Source: Kitagawia praeruptora
Lineage: Eukaryota; Streptophyta; Magnoliopsida; Apiales; Apiaceae
Direction: 5' to 3'
DNA: 64,000 bases
NCBI GenBank assembly: GCA_037693485.1
Contig: CM075346.1
Span: 46,856,001 to 46,920,000 of the forward strand
In this document: in pieces, positions 1 to 9,500 of the stretch
Position numbering within the stretch: position 1 is the first letter of the stretch
Layout of the letters: each line of letters opens with the position of its first letter
The notes under the pieces: generated by a model
The model's database searches: none
What the model was told of the DNA's origin: nothing
The model's input: the letters and a program-made list of their open reading frames with translations, nothing else
Position numbers and translations under genes: made by a program

Positions 1-577
1 AAAAGCACAGTAACTTGTGCTAGGCAGCAAAATGTCAATGTTTATGTATGCTTACTTCATGTAAGTCTGTTCCAGAACTTAAACATGACTGCAGTAGGGA
101 ATTATTACATTCGACCATTACACATGCAAAGAAAACCTATTACATATAACCATACTAAGATGCAAAAGTTATATGTACCAACCCATTACATATAACCATG
201 CCTTACTACTATAAAACTACTGTCAAAAGTGAATTTTTCCTCTGTTCCATCATCTTCAGGGAAAAGAAAAACATGTCTAAGCAGACGAGAGAGACAATTT
301 CAAACAGCCAAAATTGAAAGGAAAAAAACAGAACTTGGTGGTATATTCAAAATAGAAGTGCTAAAGCAAAATAAATTGAGCACTTTGAACAAAAATCAAA
401 ACAGCCTCATAACATTTCAAGACAACATCAACATGGGTATAGCTAAAAACACACCACAAATTCATACAAGTCAAACAAAATCAAGATTAAAAGTACCCAC
501 AAACATATAAATAAAAAAAAGGGGACAAGCAAAACAAAGGAAAAGGGTACATGTAAGAAAGAGCAAGAAAATTATAC
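1..577 (-). other. Presumed intron 1 of the spermidine synthase gene
   Basis: AT-rich sequence directly downstream (minus strand) of the exon 1 donor GTATAA. I looked on the minus strand for the next expected spermidine synthase block (the coding sequence after MWPG) and did not see it, so intron 1 probably runs past the left edge. Two similar stretches around 140-200 share the phrase ATTACATATAACCAT. No other gene or repeat is recognised here. The assignment as intron is inference from the adjacent exon. Confidence 0.55.
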
Positions 578-686
578 CAGGCCACATTGGGCTAATTTCA
601 GAAAACCATCCAGATAAAACACTTGATATATTATTGGCACCTTCCATTTCAACTGAAACGACACCGTTGCCTTGTCCACCTGCCAT
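578..686 (-). CDS. SPDS: Spermidine synthase, first coding exon (partial gene)
   Basis: Spermidine synthase transfers an aminopropyl group from decarboxylated S-adenosylmethionine to putrescine in the cytosol and nucleus. The minus-strand reading frame from ATG at 686 gives 36 codons ending GWFSEISPMWPG, which matches the conserved N-terminal block of plant spermidine synthases. The preceding residues (MAGGQGNGVVSVEMEG) are the usual variable N-terminus. Right after the first base of the glycine codon the sequence reads GTATAA, a good donor, so the exon ends at 578 in phase 1. The frame continues open to 471 but becomes hydrophobic, low-quality sequence typical of intron read-through. A TATA box lies about 95 bp upstream. 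The catalytic domain is outside the window. The related putrescine N-methyltransferase shares this block but is restricted to alkaloid-making lineages, so spermidine synthase is the better call. No defect is visible in the exon. Confidence 0.85.
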
Positions 687-779
687 AGATACAGAATATG
701 TGTCTCTGTTGTGTTTGTCAAGTCGAACACAAAAACAACAAAACCCTATCGAACTGCGTGTATGTATGTGTGTGTTTCT

Positions 780-787
780 ATTTTATA
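780..787 (-). promoter_or_regulatory. TATA box of the spermidine synthase gene
   Basis: The minus strand reads AGTATAAAATAG here, a good plant TATA box, 93 bp upstream of the ATG at 686. Transcription would be expected to start about 25-30 bp downstream, near 750-755, giving a leader of about 65-70 nt that contains CA-rich and TTTTGTTGTTTTTG stretches. The upstream side (788-840) has a CA-rich run. This is inferred from position and motif. Confidence 0.6.
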
Positions 788-829
788 CTACTTGGTGTGT
801 GTGTAAATTTGGATCAAAAACGTTCTAGT

Positions 830-1264
830 ATAGGAATGTTACATTTTTAGTAGTATTAAATTAAATTGTAATTAATCACTTTACAGTTTATACAATTGTT
901 GTTTGATCAGTTTTATTGTAAATTTGTAAGACTAGTTGTGTTTATAAAATTGTTTTTGTTCTTTTTTTTTTAATTATTTTAATAATTTTAGTTTAAGTTA
1001 TGATAGGGGTGGACAAAAGTGTACTTCTATATGAAAATGATAAGGCACTCAATTAGGGTTTTGCTTTGGGTTGTCAGGAGTTTCCGGGCCATGATTTTGC
1101 ATTGGGATCATAGCCCATTTTATATTGTTTTTTAATTTCCTGTTTTTGGTTGCTTAAGAATGGTATGCAATAGGCCCAAGAAAAGTTAACAAGTCACGTA
1201 GTAGTATATGGGCCTTCTGCACTAGTTTTAAGTCCAATAAACGTTATATTCTCATATTCTAGCT
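830..1264. other. Upstream intergenic region of the spermidine synthase gene
   Basis: AT-rich DNA with poly-T tracts (960-990) and no open reading frame or repeat that I recognise. It ends at ATTCTAGCT (1256-1264), the left 9-bp duplication of the Mutator-like insertion. Proximal promoter elements probably lie here, but I cannot name one with confidence. Confidence 0.5.
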
Positions 1265-2907
1265 ACGGACGGTTTGCATTGGGTTCGCTTCAGGTTTTGC
1301 AAAATTTAAATCCAAATAATTTCAGATTTTAAAAATACATTCAAATTCAAAACTCAATATCCAAATCCAAATTTGTCGGATTTCGGATCGGATCGAATCG
1401 GATTTTTTTCGGGTATTCAAAATTAAAAATAGTGTAAGTAAGTTTAAAAACACCGCTAAATGCAAATAACATTAATAATGTTTATATAATAATTACAACA
1501 AAATGTGATTAAGTAGGGGTGATGGCCCTAAATATTGATTTTTGAGTTTGGAATGCCCAAAATACTGAAATTCAGAATCTTGGCCCTTTTTACCGACGGG
1601 ATGCGGAGTTGCGGCTTCCGTATTAGCTTGATATGTTGCATGAAGCTCTGTATTAGCTAGGATGCGCCTGTTGGTACACCGTAACTTGCAAACACGCTGC
1701 ACGGGTCTCCGTATTAGCCGCAGATACACTATTGGAAGATGCGTATCTGCAGATACGCCACTGTGTCCTCCGTAACAACCAGCGTCTCCAAATCACAGAA
1801 AACACAACCGACGGCAATTCTTTGAGCGATTTTGGAGCAAACTCCGGCAATGCTCCGTTCAACACCCTCTAGACATTTTCCAATACAATATTATACATCA
1901 ATCAACTCGGTTTTCCATCCCTTAGAATCCTATACCCTTAATTTTTTAGTTCTTATGCCGAATTACAAACACCCAAATCGTAACCTAACTTTTTTTCGAT
2001 TTTCCGATTTGATCCACACAAACCCTGCGGGGCCAGAATATGTTAAATCGACTGGGTAAAACAAAGAACACGGTGTGGTGATGATTTTGGTGTACTCAGA
2101 TATGGTGGAGGTGGCCGGACGAACTCAGACAAGGAAAGGCGACAAACATGGCGAACGGAGGGTCGAGAGAGACGACCGGGACGTAGCAAAATTTTCAGAA
2201 AAATGAGCTTGGGATACTCCACTTCCAACGGCGTATCCCGTGGGTAGTCCGGACCAAGATTCTGAAAATCAGTATTTAGGGACATTGATCCTCCAAAATC
2301 AGTATTTTGGTAATTAACTCATTAAGTAGTCAAATATAACGTATTATGCGGATTGACATACTAAGTAAAATCTGAAATATGTTAAATTAATAATTCCTAA
2401 TATACCAACACAAATGAAAATTTTAAGTAAAATAAAGAAATTAACATCCTAAATATATTAATAAAATTTTATTCTGAGAAAGAGAAGATTATCACTAAAT
2501 TATTATTGACTATATCTAATAAAATAAATAATTTTTACGTCTTATATCTGAAATATTATATATAATAATTACAAATTATCATTTTATATATAATTATTAA
2601 AATGTTTTATTAAAATTGAATTTGAACAACATGTATAATGTTTTATTAAAATGTATATTAAAATTTATAATATATTATATATAAAATAATGTGTATATAT
2701 ATATTCGGATATTTTTCGGGTTTCGGGTTCGGATCGAGTTTCAAATTTCAGATCGGGTTTCAGATCGGTAAACATAAAATATAAATCCAAAAATTTCGGG
2801 TTTAAAATTTATATCCAAATCCAAATCCAAAAATCCGGGTTCGATATATTCAAAAAATCGAATTTTGGATCGGGTATCCATCGAATCGGGTTAATTTGCC
2901 ATCCCTA
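1265..2907. mobile_element. Non-autonomous Mutator-like element (outer), 9-bp TSD
   Basis: Flanked by a perfect 9-bp direct repeat ATTCTAGCT (1256-1264 and 2908-2916), the size made by Mutator-like transposases. The right end read inward begins TAGGGATGGCAAATTAACCC and the left end ACGGACGGTTTGCATTGGG, an imperfect terminal inverted repeat. Both subterminal regions are rich in TTCGGG/ATCGGAT/AATCCAAAT phrases (1300-1420 and 2700-2890) in opposite orientation, which extends the inverted-repeat character to about 150 bp. It has no transposase ORF. Without the inner element it would be about 830 bp. Assignment to MULE rather than another superfamily rests mainly on duplication length. Confidence 0.7.
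1517..2320. mobile_element. Nested non-autonomous Mutator-like element (inner), 9-bp TSD
   Basis: Lies inside the outer element and is flanked by its own perfect 9-bp repeat ATTAAGTAG (1508-1516 and 2321-2329). Its ends are imperfect inverted repeats: the left end has GGCCCTAAATATTGATTTT and later AATACTGAAATTCAGAATCTTGG; the right end read inward has CCAAAATACTGATTTT and CTAAATACTGATTTTCAGAATCTTGG split over two blocks. The 600-bp interior (1590-2230) has higher GC than the flanks and includes CCGTATTAGC repeated near 1619, 1649 and 1710 and GCAGATACG-like phrases. The interior could be captured genic DNA (Pack-MULE-like), but I do not recognise a source gene. No transposase. Confidence 0.7.
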
Positions 2908-2960
2908 ATTCTAGCTCAGAATTCACTGTTATACCTTTAGTCTTTACTTTTAAATTAATA

Positions 2961-3272
2961 GGGTGTGTTTCGCATTGTTGTTGCAAATAATAATATCTTT
3001 TTATTGAAAAGTAGCGAAAAAATTGTTTGGTAAAATTTAAAATTTACTTTTCTGAAAATTGCTTTTGGTTTGAAAGCTATTTTTATATATGAAAAAAAAA
3101 TCTTTTCAGCTTTTGCGGGAAGCAGCTGCTAATTTCACCATCAAATCTGACAAAAAACATATGCACATATCAAAAATATCACCAAACATTCATCAATTTT
3201 TACAACATTCTTTTTTCACTAGCACCTTTTCTTGCAGCACAATATTTTTTAACAGTAATTCTAAACAGAGCC
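2961..3272. repeat. MITE-like element with imperfect terminal inverted repeats
   Basis: The left end GGGTGTGTTTCGCATTGTTG and the right end read inward (GGCTCTGTTTAGAATTACTG) are alike, and the interior has the TTTGGTAAAATT / AGCTTTTGC..GCAGCTGCT phrases common in small hAT-type plant MITEs. A clean target duplication is not visible (TTAATA on the left, TTAATC on the right), so boundaries are uncertain. No coding capacity. Confidence 0.4.
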
Positions 3273-3479
3273 TTAATCATGTTGTTATATATCAAATATA
3301 TGAAGAGATGAGTTCTTGTAAAAAATTTCTTAAATACAAATTTATAAACTTTTTATGTTGAACACATATATAAGTTGGGTTTAACATTATTTATTAAACA
3401 ATAATTGAAATTTTATAAAGTACATATAAATTATAACGAAAACATATTTATCATATTTAAAAATTTATTTGTACTTTGA

Positions 3480-3905
3480 TTAGGACAGTTAATCTATACC
3501 CCTTCGACTTTTCTAGATATCCTATAAAGAATCCACTTACCGTTCTAAAGTCCTTTCTTTTCTTGTGGATTATAATTCTTACTTCAGCTGGACAATCCTA
3601 AATATGAAGATGTCTCAAACTAGGTTTCTTTTTAGTCCAAAGTTCAAAAGTAGTCTTTGGAATTGCTTTACTAGGAAGTTAGGAACCCTATATTACTGTA
3701 ATGCAATAGTCCACAAAAACTTAGGTAGAGATGAATGACTTAACATACTCCTAACCACTTCTGATAAAGTACGATTACACGTTCCTGCAACACCATTTTG
3801 TTATGGTGTACCTGAAAATTTGGCATAGTGTACTGGGCACATATACCACGACTTTCAAGAAATTTGGCAAATGGACCTAAACATTGGCCCAATTCATCAT
3901 ATGAA
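3480..3905 (-). pseudogene. Decayed Ty1/copia integrase fragment
   Basis: Read on the minus strand from 3905 downward, the sequence follows the copia integrase core across several frames: a GPFAKFLESRGI block, then AQYTMP, a corrupted PQQNG region, a LPKFLW block, and a block ending near a GYRL motif. Multiple frameshifts and stops make it non-functional. The copia RT fragment at 5275-6625 is on the same strand but lies upstream of this integrase piece, the reverse of the order in an element, so the two come from different copies or were rearranged. Confidence 0.7.
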
Positions 3906-4039
3906 AGTCATATGTTTACCCTACTTGTAAACATCGTGGATTTAACTCAACTTAAACAAGAATGTAATAGTAAATAGTATATGTATTGCCACAGTGATCT
4001 CAAATGTTTATCTGTCCAGAGAAAGAAGACAAAGTCAAT

Positions 4040-4300
4040 CTACCGTTTTGAGTGTTTACTACATTGAAGAAGTTCATGTTTGATCAAGCGTCAATGGAAT
4101 AGTCAAGACAGTAGGTTCTATTTATAGTTACAAGAGTCCTACAGTGGCATAATACAAGTTATAAAGGTTTAATAAAGAATGAAGAAAAAGGATGACAAGA
4201 ACCACAACTTTAAAGTCAACATATGAAGAATGGTCATTGCAGTTAATCACTCATGAACCAGACCGTGCATCGAGTGTTAGCATTAAACAGTGGTAGTTTG
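4040..4300 (+). repeat. Diverged LTR fragment related to copia element A
   Basis: Phrases such as GAAGAAGTTCATG..GATCAAGC and TGAACCAGACC..GTGC..GAGTGTTAGCA resemble, in the same order, part of the LTR of copia A at about 19490-19690 (AAGAAGTTCATTAACATGATCAAGC; GTGAACCAGACCAGTGCAC). Similarity is patchy, so this is an old remnant. Boundaries are approximate. Confidence 0.4.
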
Positions 4301-5274
4301 TTATTAACTTCAGCGGTTCTAGCTATGAAGACAGGTATAAGGGAAAATCATTGTAGAAGAAATAGTAGTGTCAAATTTATTAACCACAAGGATTTTGCTA
4401 TGAAGACTGGGCCAAAGAATAATCAATGTGGGTCAGAATTGTCGGATGTACAAACCACAAGGATTATACTATCAAGGAGTTGTATTAATTCTCTATTACT
4501 TAATTTAAATTAGTTAGTTGATTTATCTTATAAATTAATTCATTTAGAATTAATTTATTTTGTAAATCAATTAATAGATTAATTAAGTTAGAATTAATAT
4601 GACTATAAAAAAGGAGACCACAACATAAAGTAGTATTTGTCCATCAAATATTAATAATAATTCAATTATTTTTTAACTATATTATTAGTTAATTTATTTG
4701 TTCAATTAATTCTGTAAGAATTTATTATTAAATAAATTTATTAACCTAGTCAAATAATCTTCGAATTGATTATTTAATATGAAGAAGGTTTTAAGTTTGT
4801 ACTAGTAATAGTATGGGATCCTATTTCTGGATCTGGGTAGATACTATTTCTGATGAAAATACTATTTCTGAACATGACTCAACTATTCGAGTCATGTTCA
4901 GTGAACTTATTCTCTAATAAGCACCTACATACTAGCTATAGTGTCACCACACAAATGCATATGAGAACAGACATCCTTCATATTGAAGCAAGCATAGTAT
5001 GTACCGATCTTTACGGATTAACTAACTACCAATTAGTCATCCTACGACCAGGAACAATTTAAGTTTAGAGTTATCATCTTTTAGATATCACTATTACAAT
5101 CTCATTATAATTCTAAAAGCTTACTCTTAACTATGGTACATCTAATTTAAACACTTTAAATAGATAATGCCCGTGACATAAACAAATAAGTCTTTTATTA
5201 ATGAAATTAAATAGATTATATAAAAGTTCTTCCTAACTCATCATCCATGATTGGATTTTAGACACTTTCACTTT
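4301..5274. other. AT-rich DNA, probably LTR remains
   Basis: Contains a local duplication (CACAAGGATTTTGCTATGAAGAC-like phrases at 4320-4400, CCACAAGGATTATACTATC at 4454) and ATTAATTTATTTG-type low-complexity DNA at 4500-4790. No supported gene. Because a copia internal region read leftwards ends near 5275 with a purine-rich minus-strand stretch (AAGTAGGAGATTGAAAG), the DNA to its left may be the 3' LTR of that element, but I could not match it to a second LTR copy. Confidence 0.35.
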
Positions 5275-6625
5275 CAATCTCCTACTTGTACTAAAGCCAA
5301 TCACTCTGGTATCTAATACCCATCTCATCCCGATGACGATCAAAGTGACTTTGAGAAAGTGGCTTTGTTAATGGTCTGCTATGTTGTTATGTGTGTGTCA
5401 ATTCTCTCAAGATTGACATCTTCTCTCAACAATTTCCCTAATTAGATGAAAGATCCGCAGGTTCACTTTCAGATATATCCTCTGCTTCCGCTGTGGAGTC
5501 AGCCATTGTGGGTTGTTTGGAACTCTTCCAACTTTAGCTCCACCATTTAGAGTAAACACTTACCCTGACATGGATTTACTATCATCACATTCTGATTGAA
5601 AACTAGAGTCCGTCTAACCCTTTATTTTTCAACTCAGACCAATCATAAACAAGAAAATATCCTTAGTCCTTCTCAAGTACTTAAGGATGTTTTTTCAATG
5701 CTTGACTGATTGCAGCTTCGGTATATCATTTCTATTAGAAGTATATCATCCACATACAAAGTAAGAAATGTCACCGTGCTCCCACTAACCTTCTTGTAGA
5801 TTCATGGTTCATCCATGTTTTTGATAAAATCAAACTCTTTGATTATCTCATCAAAATGAAAGTTCCATGTGCAAGAAGCTTGCCTTGATCCATAAATGGA
5901 TCGATGCAGTTTACAAACTAGATGTTCATTTCCCTTAGAAATGAAACCTTCTGGTTGTGTCATGTACACATCCTCTTCAAGTTTCCCATTGAGGAACGCC
6001 GTCTTCACGTCCATTTGCCAGATCTCGTAGTCATAGTAAGCCGCAATTGAAAGCAAAATCCGAATGGATTTAAGCAGGGCTACATGCGAAAAAGTTTCAT
6101 CAAAGTCAATCCATTGTCTTTGTTTGAATCCTTTTGCCACAAGCCAGACCTTATAGGTCTCCACCTAGCCATATGCTCCAATATATCTTTTATATACCCA
6201 CTTACACCCGATAGGCTTTACGCCTTTAGGTGCCTCAACCAAAGTCCACACTTGGTTGGCATACATAGATTCCATTTCGGACTTCATGGCACTCTGCCAT
6301 TTCTTTGAGTCTTCACAACTCATAGCCTAGTTGTAGGTCATAGGATCTTCATCATCAACGAGCATCAACTCTTTGTCATTCTCAATGTCAAGGCCATAAT
6401 ACCTCTCAGGTTGGCGCGACACTCTATTTGACTTACGCATAGGCTGTTCTACAGAAGGTTATTCTTTCTGAACAAGTACTTCCTCTTGAACCGTAGTAGT
6501 TTGTGCTTCTTGAACTTCATCAAGTTAAATTTTGCTCCCAATGTTCCCTTCAAGGATAAACTGTTTCTCCAAGAAGGTCGCATGTCTAGAAACAAACACA
6601 CTTTGATCGGTGTAGAGGTAATATT
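5275..6625 (-). pseudogene. Decayed Ty1/copia pol: integrase end, reverse transcriptase, RNase H
   Basis: Minus-strand remnant of a second copia family. From the 5' side: an integrase C-terminal block (SVFVSRHATFLEKQF, near 6550-6620), a linker with SRQPERYYGL (near 6390-6430), the RT start (MKSEM..NQVWTLVEAPKG near 6230-6280; KARLVAKG-like around 6150), then LSIAAYYDYEIWQMDVKTAF and LEEDVYMTQPEGF in a frame open from 6164 to 5802. The catalytic LYVDDILLI follows near 5740-5760 after a stop. RNase H-like blocks (SSKQPTMADSTAEAEDIS-type) are visible near 5440-5620. Frameshifts and stops interrupt it throughout, so no product is expected. It is cut at 6626 by unrelated LTR sequence. Confidence 0.85.
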
Positions 6626-7085
6626 CGAATTCTTGAGATATCGAATTGAGTTTTGGCCTGTTGACTTCTTGAGATATCGAATAATGTCTTTGACATATCG
6701 AATCCTTAAGATATCGAATTGAGCTTTGACCTGTTGACTTCTTGAGATATCGAATAGTGTCTTTGACATATCGAATCCATGACTTCTCTGATAGAACAAA
6801 TTCACTTCTAGAATTTACAGTTAGGTAAATTTTCTTCATTCTTCAAACTTCAATTGTGTTTAATGTGATGTCTTCTTCTTCAACCTCGAGGCATGATCCA
6901 AGAATCTTCTTTCAAGCATTATTGTGAGACTGATTTGTACAATTTACAGTAGGGTTTGATGCCTAACACTAAGTACAAATATATGATAGAAAACTAACTA
7001 AGGAGTCATGTAAGTAATACATAGTATTATTATGATCAACTAGGTTTGTTATGAGATCTGTATAGACATGCCTCTGTAACTAACA
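6626..7085 (-). repeat. Truncated, diverged LTR related to copia element B
   Basis: Same organisation as the inner-end half of the B LTR: repeated GAGATATCGAAT phrases separated by TTGAC (6626-6790), then CTTTCAAGCATTATT, TTTGATGCCTA and the terminal ACATGCCTCTGTAACTAACA, ending at 7085 exactly where the B LTR ends. Identity is well below that between the two B LTRs. The other LTR end (TGTTGAGTATTGAAC) is missing, so this is a partial copy joined to the copia fragment on its left. Confidence 0.75.
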
Positions 7086-7970
7086 AACATTAAACATATA
7101 ATTAAGATTTTAGCCACTTTGGTGACTAACAAACCAACTTTAAAATCATTCATTTAATAAATTAAATGATAAATTAACAATTAGATTTTGGTCATTTTGG
7201 TGACTTACAAACTTTAATAAAATTCATTTAATTTATTAAATAATAAATTTAGAATTAGTGTGAGGTCACTTTGATGAACAACAAACCAATTCTAATGTTA
7301 ATCATTAATTGATAAAATAATAATGAACTACGTACTTGTAATTTGTAAGAATTATCATCATTATTGTTATGTTAGTAATCACACAACATAATTATTTATC
7401 CATTTAATAAATAAATGTAAAACAACCTACAATACTTGTGAAAAAATAAAAAACGACTTAGACAGAGACATAGCATAACACAGTATCATGATTCATTACA
7501 TATTTTATATTTGATACTATCATTCTATCATGCACACCAACCTAATGATGTCCGGTGTCGTTACATATATAAAACTCAAGATCATTTACACAAAACATAA
7601 CATAAAACATGAAATTCTACAACCGGCTTTGATACCACATGTTAATTTGTACATATATACATGAATGCGGAATAACATTAATACATACAAACAAACATCA
7701 TTATTAGGATCATAATCACATCATCATGCTTTCACTTGGATTGTAATCAGAGTTGAAATTTGTGTACCTTGGTCCATAGTATTAAGCATGTTTTTTTCTG
7801 ACTTGTTGTACTTCTTCTTCTAAAACAATATTGGAGTATAAATTTTTCCCTTTTACACTTTTGTTGTGATGTATATAAACTTTAATTTCTAAATGGAATA
7901 ATGAATCAGTATGTGGAGAGAAGACCGAAACATCCTTAGAATATCATCATGCATCTCTTTAAAACCATGG
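7086..7970. other. AT-rich intergenic or LTR DNA with an iMet-type primer site
   Basis: 7090-7320 holds three loose repeats of AATTAGATTTTGGTCA(C/T)TTTGGTGACTNACAAAC. At 7628-7639 the minus strand reads TGGTATCAAAGC, a near match to the primer binding site complementary to initiator tRNA-Met, and the adjacent TGTTAATTTGTAC at 7640 could be the inner edge of a 5' LTR of a minus-strand copia element, possibly the one whose pol lies at 5275-6625. I could not pair this LTR with a second copy. No gene seen. Confidence 0.45.
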
Positions 7971-8320
7971 ACGACCTCGAATCACCTCGTAAGGTGAGGT
8001 CATAGGTTGTACGACGAGGTTGTTATAAAGACCTTACACGAACTCGCCCTAGTTCGAAGAATGAGGTCGCACGTAACACGACCTGCCTCATATAGCGTCT
8101 ATACACGACCTGGATCCACCCCGTGGATTGAGGTCAAAGTTCTCACGACCAGACTGATTGAGGGAGTATACACGACCTCGAACCAGGTCGTATAGTGAGG
8201 TCAAAAAACTCACGACCTGCTCCATTTTGAGCCCTTACGCGACCTCGTTTCAGCTCGTGGATTGAGGTCGCAGCCCTCACGACCTGGGAACCCCTTCCAC
8301 GACCTCGATCCTGGTTGGAA
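7971..8320. repeat. 67-bp tandem repeat (ACGACCTCG / GTGAGGTC minisatellite)
   Basis: The phrase ACGACCTCG or a one- to two-base variant starts at 7971, 8038, 8105, 8172 and 8239, an exact 67-bp spacing, with a last partial unit near 8299. Each unit also has GTGAGGTC or TTGAGGTC on the opposite side, so the unit is internally palindromic (ACGACC..GAGGTC..TCACGACC). Open frames through this stretch are by-products of the repeat. It sits in or next to the Tat-like LTR. Confidence 0.8.
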
Positions 8321-8460
8321 AAAAAAATCATTATTTTTTTCAGAAATTTGAATCGAAATGATAATTTCTGAATAGTACTAGCCCTTGGAAATAAAAAATT
8401 TCAGCTAGGGGCTCTGCCCCTTGGACCCCGCCCGGGGGCTGCCGCCCTCGGACCCCCGCT

Positions 8461-8745
8461 AGCACCGATTAAGTGTTGTTTAGTGTCGTTTAGTACCGTC
8501 GAGCACCGTTAAATGCCGATTAGTGCCGTTTAAGTGCCGTTTAATATCGTCTAGTGTCGTTTAACATTGTTAAGCATCGTTTAAGACTAATTAGTGCCGT
8601 TCAGCACTATTTAGCATCGTTTAGTGTCATTTAGCGCCGTTTTATGCTGTTCAACGTCGTTTAACATCGTTTAAACGTCGTTTAAGGATGATTAGCACTA
8701 TTTAGTGCCATTTAACGCCGTTTAGCGTCGTTCAAAACATCGTCG
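8461..8745. repeat. 10-11 bp minisatellite (CGTTTAGTGCC type)
   Basis: About 25 degenerate copies of a 10-11 bp unit with consensus near CGTTTAGTGC, for example GTGCCGTTTAAGTGCCGTTTAA. It follows a short GC-rich segment (8398-8460, GGGGCTCTGCCCCTTGGACC type) that is common inside plant gypsy LTRs. No coding function. Confidence 0.75.
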
Positions 8746-9346
8746 TAAATGCATCGGTCGCTCCACGCTTTTCAAAAAGACGATACTCGTGAAACACTAG
8801 TGTACCAAGATAAACCCTGACCCAAGTCTCGAGAAAGGCCGTTATAACTTCAAGGAAAGCCCTAAAGACACATTTAATGTGGCATTAATGAGACCTAGTG
8901 TGGTCCAAATATGAAGCCCAATAGTGGGGCCCAAAACCCTAATCAAATATTAATTTCTTAATTAATATTAGGGGTGATAAATAGCTCAGCAATAGGTGTC
9001 AGATAAGGATATTACTCCTTCCAAACTTAGCCACCAAGGCACAGAATTCGATATGGAAACAGACTCCTACAAACTAGGATCTGGAACCTTCTCCAAGGCG
9101 GTGACTTGCCCGCCAAGTCACCTAACCCTACTACGACTCTAGGGCTTCTCAGCCTATATAAAGGGCCTGACCCCTCATCCTCAGAACTACGTCTTGGCTT
9201 GATTCTCTAACAATACAGAGATACGTAGGCATCTTGTGAGGACAGATTGAGTCACGAAACACAAGTGCAGCCATTAAAGCTCGAAGCTTCCACAATCCCT
9301 AGTAGTTAATACGCAATAAATACACCCTACTTTTTATTCCACAACA

Positions 9347-9364
9347 TTTGGCGCCATCTGTGGG
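9347..9364 (+). promoter_or_regulatory. Primer binding site of the Tat-like gypsy element
   Basis: TGGCGCCATCTGTGGG immediately after the LTR end. Sites beginning TGGCGCC are characteristic of plant gypsy elements of the Tat and Athila groups. The cognate tRNA is not assigned here. Confidence 0.6.
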
Positions 9365-9379
9365 AATCAAACATCAACC

Positions 9380-9500
9380 ATGATGAACACACGGAGAGCA
9401 TCGGTGACTACGAACACCACCACTAGCACTTTTGTACCCGTGATTGCGAAACAAGGGTCTGTACCCCCTTAAACGAGTACCCAGATTTTGGGTTCTCAAC
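9380..9500 (+). pseudogene. Start of decayed gypsy gag (Tat-like)
   Basis: ATGATGAACACACGG opens a frame 34 bp after the LTR end, giving MMNTRRASVTTNTTTSTF, then a stop TAA at 9470. The stretch continues with gag-like leader sequence until the solo LTR at 9501. The same sequence resumes after the duplicated TCAAC at 14456. Position right behind the primer site identifies it as the gag leader; the protein itself has no domain I can name. Confidence 0.55.

Larger units (their letters stand above)
7971..9346 (+). mobile_element. LTR of a Tat/Athila-type Ty3/gypsy element (left edge uncertain)
   Basis: The right end is firm: the LTR ends CCACAACA at 9346 and is followed by TTTGGCGCCATCTGTGGG, the primer-site region typical of plant Tat-type gypsy elements. 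A promoter TATATAAA lies at 9155-9162, 185 bp before the LTR end, followed by a GA/CT-rich leader. Two minisatellites and the GC-rich GGGGCTCTGCCCC box sit upstream. I could not find the left TG terminus or target duplication, so the start is set at the first minisatellite unit only for convenience. The downstream copy of the LTR is not in the window. Confidence 0.55.

Noticed and set aside
1653..1865. Possible protein-coding gene inside the inner Mutator-like element
   Set aside because: Frames of 70-80 codons on both strands overlap inverted-repeat DNA and show no domain or consistent codon use.
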